A stretch of 64,000 nucleotides of DNA, taken from NCBI RefSeq assembly GCF_029323795.1, contig NZ_CP119758.1, positions 496,001 to 560,000 of the forward strand. Reading direction: 5' to 3'. A program made the translations under genes and the position numbers. This document shows positions 33,239 to 40,896 of the stretch, piece by piece (the first letter of the stretch is position 1; every line of letters begins with the position of its first letter). The notes under the pieces are model-generated. The model searched no databases and was not told where the DNA came from. It was given only the letters and a program-made list of their open reading frames with translations. Source of the stretch: Zobellia alginiliquefaciens. GTDB taxonomy: Bacteria; Bacteroidota; Bacteroidia; Flavobacteriales; Flavobacteriaceae.

Positions 33239-33420
33239 AATTATTTGTAATTAAATTGAATACAAATCTCCAAATTAAATAATATAATTTTAACTAGGTG
33301 TAGACGAATGGAAAAAAACTGTAGGTGAATGGTATTTTAAATAGGTTAAAGATTTTGTCCGAAGCCCATGTAATCAATTAAAAAGCAATCTTTTACTCCC
33401 TATTTCCGGCAATTATTCTA

Positions 33421-33523
33421 TTTTAGTAAACTACTTCGGGGCAAGCCCGCGAGGTATTAAAAGGAATACACCTTAATTTCGAGGCAAGCCTCGGAGCATT
33501 TAATCTCGATTATCGAGTAAAAT
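33421..33523. repeat. Dispersed palindromic intergenic repeat, copy B (full form)
   Basis: 103 bases: TTTTAGTAAACTACTTCGGG, GCAAGCCCGCGAGG, a GGTATT-AAAAGG-AATACACC hairpin, GAGGCAAGCCTCGGAG, and the palindrome CTCGATTATCGAG. It shares its two ends with copy A and its whole length with the degenerate copy C. No open frame, and no transposase is near. Confidence 0.85.
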
Positions 33524-33579
33524 CTCCCCCATTTTTGTATTTCATCAACAAACCTAACTTAGGGCTGCATCTCAATTAA

Positions 33580-33762
33580 AACATATTTACAAAATATGGC
33601 CAAAGCAATAACCATCTGTTTCTTGAAATTCTAGAAAAAATTGAAAACAAAATTCGTTCAAAACTCAAAGCAGGTCCATTAAGTAACCAATGGTTAGCCT
33701 TGCGTACCCTAATGGTACTAAAAACTTCAGAAATGTTCTCCGAAGACTCTAAAGTTCGTTAA
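33580..33762 (+). pseudogene. Coding-like remnant of 60 codons lacking a start
   Basis: After an in-frame TAA at 33577, the frame is open for 60 codons to TAA 33760-33762. The composition (NIFTKYGQSNN, then FLEILEKIENKIRSKL, then GPLSNQWLALRTLMVLKTSE) is protein-like and helical. No ATG, GTG or TTG lies in frame near the beginning, so it is probably the 3' remnant of a lost gene brought next to the repeat. No family recognised. Confidence 0.35.
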
Positions 33763-33814
33763 AGTCAATGTTCACTATCTTTAAATTTAATGAAGCGTAA
33801 TTAGAAAGTTATAG

Positions 33815-33822
33815 TATCTTTG
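33815..33822 (+). promoter_or_regulatory. -7 promoter element of tRNA-Leu
   Basis: TATCTTTG fits TAnnTTTG and is followed by GC, 22 bases before the tRNA. Confidence 0.6.
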
Positions 33823-33844
33823 CATCGCTTTAAAAAACTCTTAT

Positions 33845-33928
33845 GCGCACGTGGCGGAATTGGTAGACGCGCCAGCTTGAGGGGCTGGTGGCCACTAGGC
33901 CGTGGAAGTTCGAGTCTTCTCGTGCGCA
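33845..33928 (+). tRNA. tRNA-Leu (anticodon GAG)
   Basis: Class II tRNA of 84 bases: acceptor GCGCACG/CGTGCGC, anticodon stem CCAGC/GCTGG with loop TTGAGGG (anticodon GAG, leucine), a variable arm TGGCCACTAGGCCGTG, and T arm GAAGTTCGAGTCTTC. The discriminator is A. CCA is not encoded. Confidence 0.95.
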
Positions 33929-33932
33929 CATT

Positions 33933-33964
33933 ACCATCAATGAATTCTCATTGATGGTTTTTTT
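33933..33964 (+). terminator. Terminator after tRNA-Leu
   Basis: ACCATCAATGA / TCATTGATGGT stem followed by a T-run. Confidence 0.9.
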
Positions 33965-34051
33965 ATGTCTAGATTTCTTATCTTCTCTTTATCAAATCAT
34001 TTTTTTTAGCGAAAGAGCACGTACATCACTCCTTTCACGAATAAAAATCAG

Positions 34052-34059
34052 TAGATTTG
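34052..34059 (+). promoter_or_regulatory. -7 promoter element of the carotenoid regulator
   Basis: TAGATTTG fits TAnnTTTG. It lies 21 bases before the ATG at 34081 and overlaps the upstream TTG (34057) that could otherwise be read as a start. Confidence 0.6.
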
Positions 34060-34080
34060 TTTAACTTTTTTTCAAAAAGA

Positions 34081-34977
34081 ATGAACAATATAAGAAAGAC
34101 TTTTACCATAAGAGACCTGGAAAACCTTTCCGGCATTAAAGCGCATACAATCAGAATATGGGAGAAAAGGTACAACCTACTTTCTCCTGAACGAACAGAC
34201 ACTAACATTAGAAGGTACAGTCTAGAAAGTCTACAGAAGCTATTAAACATTACCCTTCTATATAGTAATGGGCACAAAATATCTAAAATTGCTAATTTAA
34301 ACGAGTCCAAAATTCCTGAGCTCGTAACAAAACTGACTTCAGAGAGTCATAATAGCCAGATTTTTAATTCCTTTAAGCTGGCCATGTTTAATTTTGATCA
34401 GCAGCTTTTTTCCAAAACATACCAAACCCTTCTTCTTGAAAAATCATTCTCAGAAATTTTTAAGGAAGTATTTATACCGCTGTTAAATGAATTGGGACTA
34501 TTGTGGCAGACAGATACTATTTGTCCTGCACACGAACATTTCATATCCAATCTCATAAAACAAAAAATCCTAATAAACACGCAAGAACAGCAAGAAAAAG
34601 GCGTATTGAACAGTACTACTACTTTTGTTGCCTATTTGCCCGAGAGCGAAATTCACGAAATAGGTCTTCTCTATTTAAATTATGAGATTGTTTCCCGAGG
34701 TTATAAATCAATCTACTTAGGACAGACTGTTCCACTTGAAAATTTAGAAGAGGTAATGAAGGTTTTTGACAATACTACATTTATATCCTCTTTTACAGTA
34801 TCCCCTTCTAAGGACAAAATCAACGATTACCTGAACCAGTTTCATTTGCTTTCTTCTAAATATCCAAATACAAAACTCTGGTTATTAGGACACCATAACC
34901 AACACTTAGATATGGGAAGTCTACCTAATTCAATAGAAATTTTTTCATCAATGGATAAAATTATTAAGCGACTTTAA
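34081..34977 (+). CDS. MerR-type regulator with B12-binding domain (CarH-like light-dependent repressor)
   Basis: The N-terminal MerR helix-turn-helix is seen in FTIRDLENLSGIKAHTIRIWEKRYNLLSPERT. The C-terminal half is a four-helix plus Rossmann B12-binding module with Wx9EH (LLWQTDTICPAHEHFI) and the cobalamin lower-ligand motif ExHxxG (SEIHEIGLL), the marks of adenosylcobalamin photoreceptors of the CarH family. The residue after W is Gln, where Thermus CarH has His132, the ligand formed in light, so its photochemistry may differ. It lies 21 bases before crtI in the same direction, so it probably represses this operon in the dark. The ATG at 34081 was chosen over the TTG at 34057. Confidence 0.85.
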   Translation: MNNIRKTFTIRDLENLSGIKAHTIRIWEKRYNLLSPERTDTNIRRYSLESLQKLLNITLLYSNGHKISKIANLNESKIPELVTKLTSESHNSQIFNSFKLAMFNFDQQLFSKTYQTLLLEKSFSEIFKEVFIPLLNELGLLWQTDTICPAHEHFISNLIKQKILINTQEQQEKGVLNSTTTFVAYLPESEIHEIGLLYLNYEIVSRGYKSIYLGQTVPLENLEEVMKVFDNTTFISSFTVSPSKDKINDYLNQFHLLSSKYPNTKLWLLGHHNQHLDMGSLPNSIEIFSSMDKIIKRL

Positions 34978-34998
34978 ATATGTTTTTATAGAAAAGTA

Positions 34999-36456
34999 AT
35001 GCAAAAAAAAATTGCCATAATAGGTTCAGGTTTTTCATCGTTATCCGCTTCGTGCTATCTGGCAAAAGCAGGTCATGAGGTAACTATTTATGAAAAAAAC
35101 GAAACTATAGGCGGTAGAGCCAGACAACTTAATAAAGATGGATTTATATTTGATATGGGTCCCAGTTGGTACTGGATGCCGGATATATTTGAATCCTTCT
35201 TTAACGACTTTGGAAAGAAAACTTCAGATTACTACCAACTAGATAAACTAAACCCTGCTTACAAGATTTTCTTTGCCGATGACAACATTACCATTGGGGA
35301 TTGTATGGATGATATTTGCAAAGAATTTGAACGTATAGAACCCGGAAGTGCCCCGCACCTCAGAAACTTCATTGCAAAGGCTCAAAAGAACTATGACATA
35401 GCAATCAACAAAATTGTACTGCGCCCCGGGCTTTCTCCATTAGAACTTATCACTCCTGAAACAGCCTTGCGCGTGGATCAATTTTTCAAAACCATTAGCG
35501 GCGAAGTGCGTAAAAAGTTTAAAAATAAAAAATTAGTATCTACACTAGAATTCCCCGTCCTTTTTTTAGGAGCCAAACCCAATAAAACGCCTTCGTTCTA
35601 TAATTTCATGAATTATGCCGATTTTGGTTTGGGTACTTGGCACCCCAAAGGTGGTATGTACGAAATTGTGAAGGCTATGAAAAATTTGGCAGAGGAACTT
35701 GGGGTTAATATATGTACTAAATCTCCTGCAAAAAAAATCAACGTAGAAAATAATAAAACTATTGGGATACAGGTAAACGGAAAAGATATTTTGGCTGATG
35801 TTATCCTTTGTGGAGCGGATTACCACCATTCGGAATCTTTACTTGAACCTAAATACCGTCAATATTCAAAAGCTTATTGGAACAAAAAGACCTTTGCCCC
35901 TTCCTCTTTATTACTTTATGTAGGTTTTAATATCAGGCTCAAAAATATTGAACACCACAATCTTTTTTTCGACACTGATTTTGAGCGTCATGCAAATGAA
36001 ATTTACGACCTGCCCAGCTGGCCAGAAGACCCTTTGTTTTACGCAAATTTTCCTTCTGTGACCGACTCTTCTATGGCTCCTAAAAACTCGGAAACTGGTT
36101 TTTTCTTAATTCCAATTGCCCCAAATTTGACGGATACACCTGAACTAAGAGAACAGTATTTTGATATCATAATGGACCGGTTTGAAAAACGTACACAACA
36201 AAGTGTAAGACAAAATATACTTTTTAAAGAATCTTTCTGTGTGAACGATTTTGTAGAGCAATATAACTCATATAAAGGCAACGCATATGGTATGGCCAAT
36301 ACCTTGAGTCAGACTGCTTTTCTCAGGCCCAATTTAAAAAGTAAAAAAGTAAAGAATCTATATTTTACCGGCCAGCTAACCGTTCCGGGCCCTGGCGTTC
36401 CTCCGGCTTTAATTTCAGGCAAACTTGTTTCTCAATTGATCAATCAGAACGTCTAA
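34999..36456 (+). CDS. crtI: Phytoene desaturase/dehydrogenase
   Basis: It introduces double bonds into phytoene to make lycopene (colourless to red) with FAD, membrane-associated. The Rossmann dinucleotide motif AIIGSGFSSLSASCYLAKAG is at residues 5-25, followed by VTIYEKNETIGGRARQL and the conserved FDMGPSWYWMP. The C-terminal carotenoid-oxidoreductase signature is LYFTGQLTVPGPGVPPALISG. The 485-residue length is usual for CrtI. The operon continues with crtB and crtZ. Confidence 0.95.
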   Translation: MQKKIAIIGSGFSSLSASCYLAKAGHEVTIYEKNETIGGRARQLNKDGFIFDMGPSWYWMPDIFESFFNDFGKKTSDYYQLDKLNPAYKIFFADDNITIGDCMDDICKEFERIEPGSAPHLRNFIAKAQKNYDIAINKIVLRPGLSPLELITPETALRVDQFFKTISGEVRKKFKNKKLVSTLEFPVLFLGAKPNKTPSFYNFMNYADFGLGTWHPKGGMYEIVKAMKNLAEELGVNICTKSPAKKINVENNKTIGIQVNGKDILADVILCGADYHHSESLLEPKYRQYSKAYWNKKTFAPSSLLLYVGFNIRLKNIEHHNLFFDTDFERHANEIYDLPSWPEDPLFYANFPSVTDSSMAPKNSETGFFLIPIAPNLTDTPELREQYFDIIMDRFEKRTQQSVRQNILFKESFCVNDFVEQYNSYKGNAYGMANTLSQTAFLRPNLKSKKVKNLYFTGQLTVPGPGVPPALISGKLVSQLINQNV

Positions 36457-36466
36457 AACCCATACT

Positions 36467-37306
36467 ATGAAAGCTCTCTTCGATAAAGTTTCCTACCAAT
36501 GTAGCAAAATAGTTACAGAGTCTTATAGCACCTCTTTTACATTGGCCACAAAGATGTTATCTCGCTCTATTAGGGCTGACATTTATAACATATATGGTTT
36601 TGTAAGGTTTGCAGACGAAATAGTTGATTCGTTTGACCAGTATGATAAAGAAAGGCTTTTCAATCAGTTTGAAGTCAGTCTTAAAGATGCTTTGGAACAC
36701 CGCATTAGCCTAAACCCTATTCTAAATTCGTTCCAATACACCTATCATAAATATAAAATACCCTATCAGCTGGTCGCCGCTTTCATGAAAAGTATGCGAA
36801 TGGACCTATATAAGACCGTGTACAGAACTGATGAAGAATACAAAGAATACATATACGGTTCTGCCGATGTGGTGGGCCTAATGTGTCTTAAAGTATTTGT
36901 AAAAGGTGATATTGAAAAATATAACAGCTTAAAAGAAACCGCGATGGCATTAGGCTCTGCCTTTCAAAAAGTGAATTTCTTACGGGATCTTAAGAGTGAT
37001 TTTGAAGAATTAAACCGAAGCTATTTTCCCAACACGGATTTAGCGATGTTAGATGAAGCCTCAAAAACCCGAATCGTTAACGAAATCAAAGCCGATTTTC
37101 AAATAGCCTATTCGGGTATATTGCAATTACCTAACGAAGCTAAATTTGGTGTGTATACCGCGTATAAATACTATTATCAATTATTGAAAAAGTTGCAGCG
37201 CACACCGTCTTTAGAAATTAGAAAGGTTCGTATTCGCGTTCCCAACTATGAAAAATTCGGTGTTTTGGCAAAATCATATGTAAACTATAAATTGAATTTA
37301 GTTTAG
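36467..37306 (+). CDS. crtB: Phytoene synthase
   Basis: It condenses two geranylgeranyl diphosphates to phytoene. Two Asp-rich Mg-binding motifs are seen as DEIVD (VRFADEIVDSF, about residue 55) and, in the second, RDLKSDFEE. The family's YCYGSA-like patch is here YIYGSADVVG, and the N-terminal STSF motif is TESYSTSFTLATKML. 279 residues is the usual flavobacterial length. Begins 10 bases after the crtI stop and ends one base before crtZ. Confidence 0.94.
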   Translation: MKALFDKVSYQCSKIVTESYSTSFTLATKMLSRSIRADIYNIYGFVRFADEIVDSFDQYDKERLFNQFEVSLKDALEHRISLNPILNSFQYTYHKYKIPYQLVAAFMKSMRMDLYKTVYRTDEEYKEYIYGSADVVGLMCLKVFVKGDIEKYNSLKETAMALGSAFQKVNFLRDLKSDFEELNRSYFPNTDLAMLDEASKTRIVNEIKADFQIAYSGILQLPNEAKFGVYTAYKYYYQLLKKLQRTPSLEIRKVRIRVPNYEKFGVLAKSYVNYKLNLV

Positions 37307-37307
37307 A

Positions 37308-37763
37308 ATGAAAACAGTTATTTGGATAGCCCTATTTTTTGGCACATTTTCCTTCATGGAATTTATGGCATGGTTTACCCATAAATACATTATGCATGGT
37401 TTTCTATGGAGTTTGCATAAGGACCATCACAAAAAAGACCATGATTGTTGGTTTGAAAGAAACGATGCCTTTTTTATATTCTATGCCATTGTAAGCATGA
37501 TTCTTTTTTACATGGGCTCACAAACTTCATTTTGGTACGGTTGGCCATTGGGGTTTGGGATTCTAGCCTATGGCATTGCCTATTTTCTTGTTCATGATAT
37601 TTTTATTCATCAACGATTTAAGCTTTTCCGAAATGTAGACCATTGGTATGCGAAAGGGGTTCGTAGAGGCCACAAAATGCACCACAAACATTTAGGCAAA
37701 AAAGATGGTGAATGTTTTGGTATGCTCCTAGTTCCGTTTCGTTATTTTAAGAATAAGACTTAG
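37308..37763 (+). CDS. crtZ: Beta-carotene hydroxylase
   Basis: A 151-residue membrane di-iron enzyme of the fatty-acid hydroxylase superfamily. Histidine clusters: WFTHKYIMHGFLW, KDHHKKDHD, HDIFIHQRF and GHKMHHKHL, which bind the iron pair. It adds the 3-hydroxyl groups that lead to zeaxanthin. The last gene of the carH-crtI-crtB-crtZ operon; lycopene cyclase (crtY) is not in the window, so it must be elsewhere if beta-carotene is made. Confidence 0.93.
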   Translation: MKTVIWIALFFGTFSFMEFMAWFTHKYIMHGFLWSLHKDHHKKDHDCWFERNDAFFIFYAIVSMILFYMGSQTSFWYGWPLGFGILAYGIAYFLVHDIFIHQRFKLFRNVDHWYAKGVRRGHKMHHKHLGKKDGECFGMLLVPFRYFKNKT

Positions 37764-37828
37764 CTCGGCAACTAGACTCTACGTTGGTTATTTCATCTTT
37801 CAATCAACGAACAGATTTGATAAAGTCA

Positions 37829-38386
37829 TCAAGGTTTATTTATCAGGCTATTTAAAAGTTCGGTTACCGTGGCATTATTCCAATCATGGGTTTCTTTAGA
37901 ATTCACTACAATAGTTCCATTTTTATCTATTATATAAGTACCCTGAATCTCCGGTATCTTAAATGGCGAGTCGGCACCTACAATTCTATAGGTTACGGGA
38001 AAAATATATTTATTTTTTGCCATAAACTCTTCTACAGGCTCTCGTTCCTCGTTCGTAATAATATAAAAATCCACTCTGTCCGAATAAGTGTTATAAAGCT
38101 CTTGAATACCCTTTAGCTCTGCGGCACTGGGGGTATTCCATGAAGCCCAAAAGTGAATGAACAGTACTTTTCCTTCGGATTTATTAAAGTTGAAATAGTC
38201 CCAATTGGCATCCTTTAGCTTCCAGTCGTAACCACTTATTTTCTCCCTATCCTCTACAGCAATAATTTCTGGAGGTGAAGCAAATAAACGCATAAGCCAC
38301 ACCTTGCCCCAATACCCTACCGGAGTTACAAAAAAGGAAAGCACAAAGGCCATGATAATGAGCGTAAAGAATGTTTTTCTTTTCAT
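37829..38386 (-). CDS. TlpA/AhpC-like thioredoxin-fold protein without the CxxC motif
   Basis: A 185-residue membrane-anchored protein (N-terminal helix at residues 5-25) with thioredoxin-like fold: KVLFIHFWASWNTPSAAELKGIQELY, then VDFYIITNEEREPVEEFM, and the cis-Pro region KIPEIQGTYIIDKNGTIV. The WCxxC of TlpA/ResA proteins reads WNTPS here, so the redox cysteines are gone. It may be a folding or binding relative rather than an oxidoreductase. Stands alone between the carotenoid operon and acnA. Confidence 0.75.
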   Translation of the reverse strand: MKRKTFFTLIIMAFVLSFFVTPVGYWGKVWLMRLFASPPEIIAVEDREKISGYDWKLKDANWDYFNFNKSEGKVLFIHFWASWNTPSAAELKGIQELYNTYSDRVDFYIITNEEREPVEEFMAKNKYIFPVTYRIVGADSPFKIPEIQGTYIIDKNGTIVVNSKETHDWNNATVTELLNSLINKP

Positions 38387-38412
38387 AAAAAGTATTAGCT
38401 AGGGCCAAAACT

Positions 38413-38443
38413 AAAAAACTCCCGCTAATTAACGGGAGCTTTT
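38413..38443 (-). terminator. Terminator of acnA
   Basis: On the minus strand AGCTCCCGTTAATTAGCGGGAG is followed by TTTTTTAG, 20 bases after the acnA stop. Confidence 0.85.
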
Positions 38444-38463
38444 ATATACTATTTCAATATTGA

Positions 38464-40731
38464 CTAAGCTGCATTTTCCTTTTTAATGACGTTCAATGCA
38501 GAACCTTCTCTATACCAATCTATTTGAGGTTGGTTGTATGTATGGTTCAACTTAATTACATCTTTGCTTCCATCTGCATGCACCAACTCCAAAGTTAGTT
38601 GTTTGTCCGGAGCAAACTCGGCAATATCAACAAAGTTAAAAGTATCATCTTCCTGTACTAGATCATAATCTGCCTCATTGGCAAATGTTAATCCTAACAT
38701 ACCTTGTTTCTTAAGGTTTGTTTCATGAATACGCGCGAAAGATTTTACTATAACCGCTGCAACGCCTAAATGTCTTGGCTCCATAGCTGCATGCTCACGA
38801 GAAGAACCTTCACCATAGTTGTGATCACCTACAACCACAGATCTCACACCCGCCGCCTTATAAGCGCGCGCCGTATCCGGAACACCTGCAAACTCTCCCG
38901 TTAATTGGTTTTTTACAAAGTTGGTCTTCTTACCAAATGCGTTGACCGCACCAATTAAACAGTTATTAGAAATATTATCTAAATGACCACGGAAACGTAA
39001 CCAAGGACCGGCCATTGAAATATGGTCTGTAGTACATTTACCAAAAGCCTTGATCAACAATTTAGCTCCCATTAAACTTTCGTCCTTTATGGGAGTAAAC
39101 GGTTCTAACAATTGTAACCTTTCAGAATCTGGAGAAACCTTAACCTCTACACCGGAACCATCTTCATCCGGAGCTAAGTAACCTGCATCTTCAACTGCAA
39201 ACCCTTGTGGAGGCAATTCTATACCTAATGGCATATCTAGTTTAACTTCCTCACCATCTTCATTGATTAATGTATCATTCATTGGGTCAAAATCCAAACG
39301 ACCAGATATTGCTATAGCAGCCACCATTTCTGGAGAACCTACAAACGCATGCGTATTTGGGTTACCATCAGCTCTTTTGGAGAAATTTCTATTGAACGAG
39401 TGAACAATGGTATTCTTCTCTTCGCCCTTTAAGTCACTTCTGTCCCATTGACCAATACATGGCCCACAAGCATTCGTAAAGACCGTAGCTCCAAGGTTTT
39501 CAAAAACCTCTAGAATACCATCTCTCTCGGCCGTATAACGAATCTGCTCCGATCCCGGGTTAATACCAAAATCCGATTTGGATTTTATCTTTTTATCCAC
39601 CGCCTGTTGAGCTATGGAAGCCGCTCTTGTTAAATCTTCGTATGAAGAGTTGGTACAAGAACCTATTAATCCCCAATCAACCTTTAAAGGCCATCCGTTT
39701 TCTTTTGCTTTTGTCCCTAACTCACCCACTGGTGTAGCTAAGTCTGGAGTAAACGGTCCATTTAAATGAGGGCGAAGCTCATCTAAGTTAATCTCAATAA
39801 CTTCATCAAAATACTGCTCAGGATTGGCGTAAACCTCATCATCGGCAGTTAAATATTCTCTTACTTTATTAGCTTCATCCGCCACATCATTTCTATCTGT
39901 AGCTCTTAAATAGCGCTCCATAGAGTCATCATAGCCAAAAGTAGATGTAGTGGCACCAACTTCCGCACCCATGTTACAAATGGTTCCTTTACCCGTACAT
40001 GACAGATTTTTTGCACCTTCTCCAAAGTACTCAATAATTGCGCCTGTACCACCCTTTACCGTAAGGATACCTGCAACCTTAAGAATAACGTCTTTTGCCG
40101 AAGTCCAACCGGAAATATTCCCGGTTAACTTTACCCCTATTAATTTAGGGAATTTCAACTCCCAAGCCATTCCTGCCATTACATCAACGGCATCTGCCCC
40201 ACCAACACCAATGGCAACCATACCTAATCCACCGGCGTTTACCGTGTGTGAATCCGTACCGATCATCATTCCACCAGGGAAAGCATAATTTTCCAGTACT
40301 ACTTGGTGAATAATCCCTGCTCCTGGTTTCCAAAAACCGATTCCATATTTATTAGAAACCGATTCTAAAAAGTTAAACACCTCCGCACTGGTACTATTAG
40401 CCGATTTTAAATCAGCTGTAGCACCACTCTTCGCTTGAATAAGGTGATCACAGTGCACAGTAGTCGGCACAGCAACTTTTGGCTTACCAGCTTGCATGAA
40501 CTGCAACAAAGCCATTTGAGCCGTAGCATCTTGACAAGCAATACGATCCGGAGCAAAATCAACATAATCCTTTCCTCTGGTGAATGCTTCTGTAGGGCTA
40601 CCATCCCATAAATGAGAATATAAAATCTTTTCAGAAAGTGTAAGCGGCTTACCTACAATCTCTCTTGCTTTGTCTACGCGTTCCGCCATGGAAGCATAGA
40701 CTTTTTTAATCATATCTATGTCAAAAGCCAT
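38464..40731 (-). CDS. acnA: Aconitate hydratase (AcnA/mitochondrial-type)
   Basis: It interconverts citrate and isocitrate in the TCA cycle with a [4Fe-4S] cluster. Cluster cysteines are seen in [13 protein letters not shown] and [11 protein letters not shown]; the swivel domain has the conserved [17 protein letters not shown], and the substrate-binding [10 protein letters not shown] is in the N-terminal domain. 755 residues is the size of the eukaryotic-mitochondrial-like aconitases, shorter than E. coli AcnA (891). Divergent from the AcnB type next to it, so the cell has two unrelated-length enzymes for the same step. Confidence 0.95.
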   Translation of the reverse strand: MAFDIDMIKKVYASMAERVDKAREIVGKPLTLSEKILYSHLWDGSPTEAFTRGKDYVDFAPDRIACQDATAQMALLQFMQAGKPKVAVPTTVHCDHLIQAKSGATADLKSANSTSAEVFNFLESVSNKYGIGFWKPGAGIIHQVVLENYAFPGGMMIGTDSHTVNAGGLGMVAIGVGGADAVDVMAGMAWELKFPKLIGVKLTGNISGWTSAKDVILKVAGILTVKGGTGAIIEYFGEGAKNLSCTGKGTICNMGAEVGATTSTFGYDDSMERYLRATDRNDVADEANKVREYLTADDEVYANPEQYFDEVIEINLDELRPHLNGPFTPDLATPVGELGTKAKENGWPLKVDWGLIGSCTNSSYEDLTRAASIAQQAVDKKIKSKSDFGINPGSEQIRYTAERDGILEVFENLGATVFTNACGPCIGQWDRSDLKGEEKNTIVHSFNRNFSKRADGNPNTHAFVGSPEMVAAIAISGRLDFDPMNDTLINEDGEEVKLDMPLGIELPPQGFAVEDAGYLAPDEDGSGVEVKVSPDSERLQLLEPFTPIKDESLMGAKLLIKAFGKCTTDHISMAGPWLRFRGHLDNISNNCLIGAVNAFGKKTNFVKNQLTGEFAGVPDTARAYKAAGVRSVVVGDHNYGEGSSREHAAMEPRHLGVAAVIVKSFARIHETNLKKQGMLGLTFANEADYDLVQEDDTFNFVDIAEFAPDKQLTLELVHADGSKDVIKLNHTYNQPQIDWYREGSALNVIKKENAA

Positions 40732-40845
40732 AAAAATTATTTATAATAATTGTTAATCTATCTTACCCGTACAAGATACGAAATGTACACTGATTTTAAG
40801 AGCACATATGAAATTAAGAATGATTATAAAAAGAAGAAAGAAAAA

Positions 40846-40869
40846 AGCCCGAGTAAGAATACTCAGGCC
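40846..40869 (-). terminator. Terminator of acnB
   Basis: On the minus strand GGCCTGAGTA-TTCT-TACTCGGGC is followed by TTTTTTC. It lies between acnB and acnA, indicating that the two aconitase genes are separate transcripts. Confidence 0.8.
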
Positions 40870-40896
40870 TTCATCTCGATAAAAAATATTCTCTAA

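Larger units (their letters stand above)
33239..33844. other. Gene-poor region with repeat copy B and a coding remnant
   Basis: About 600 bases between the receiver gene and tRNA-Leu. It holds the repeat at 33421-33523, an open coding-like stretch at 33580-33762 without a start codon, and the tRNA promoter. I find no clear promoter (minus strand) for the signalling operon; the first 180 bases are AT-rich. Confidence 0.6.
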
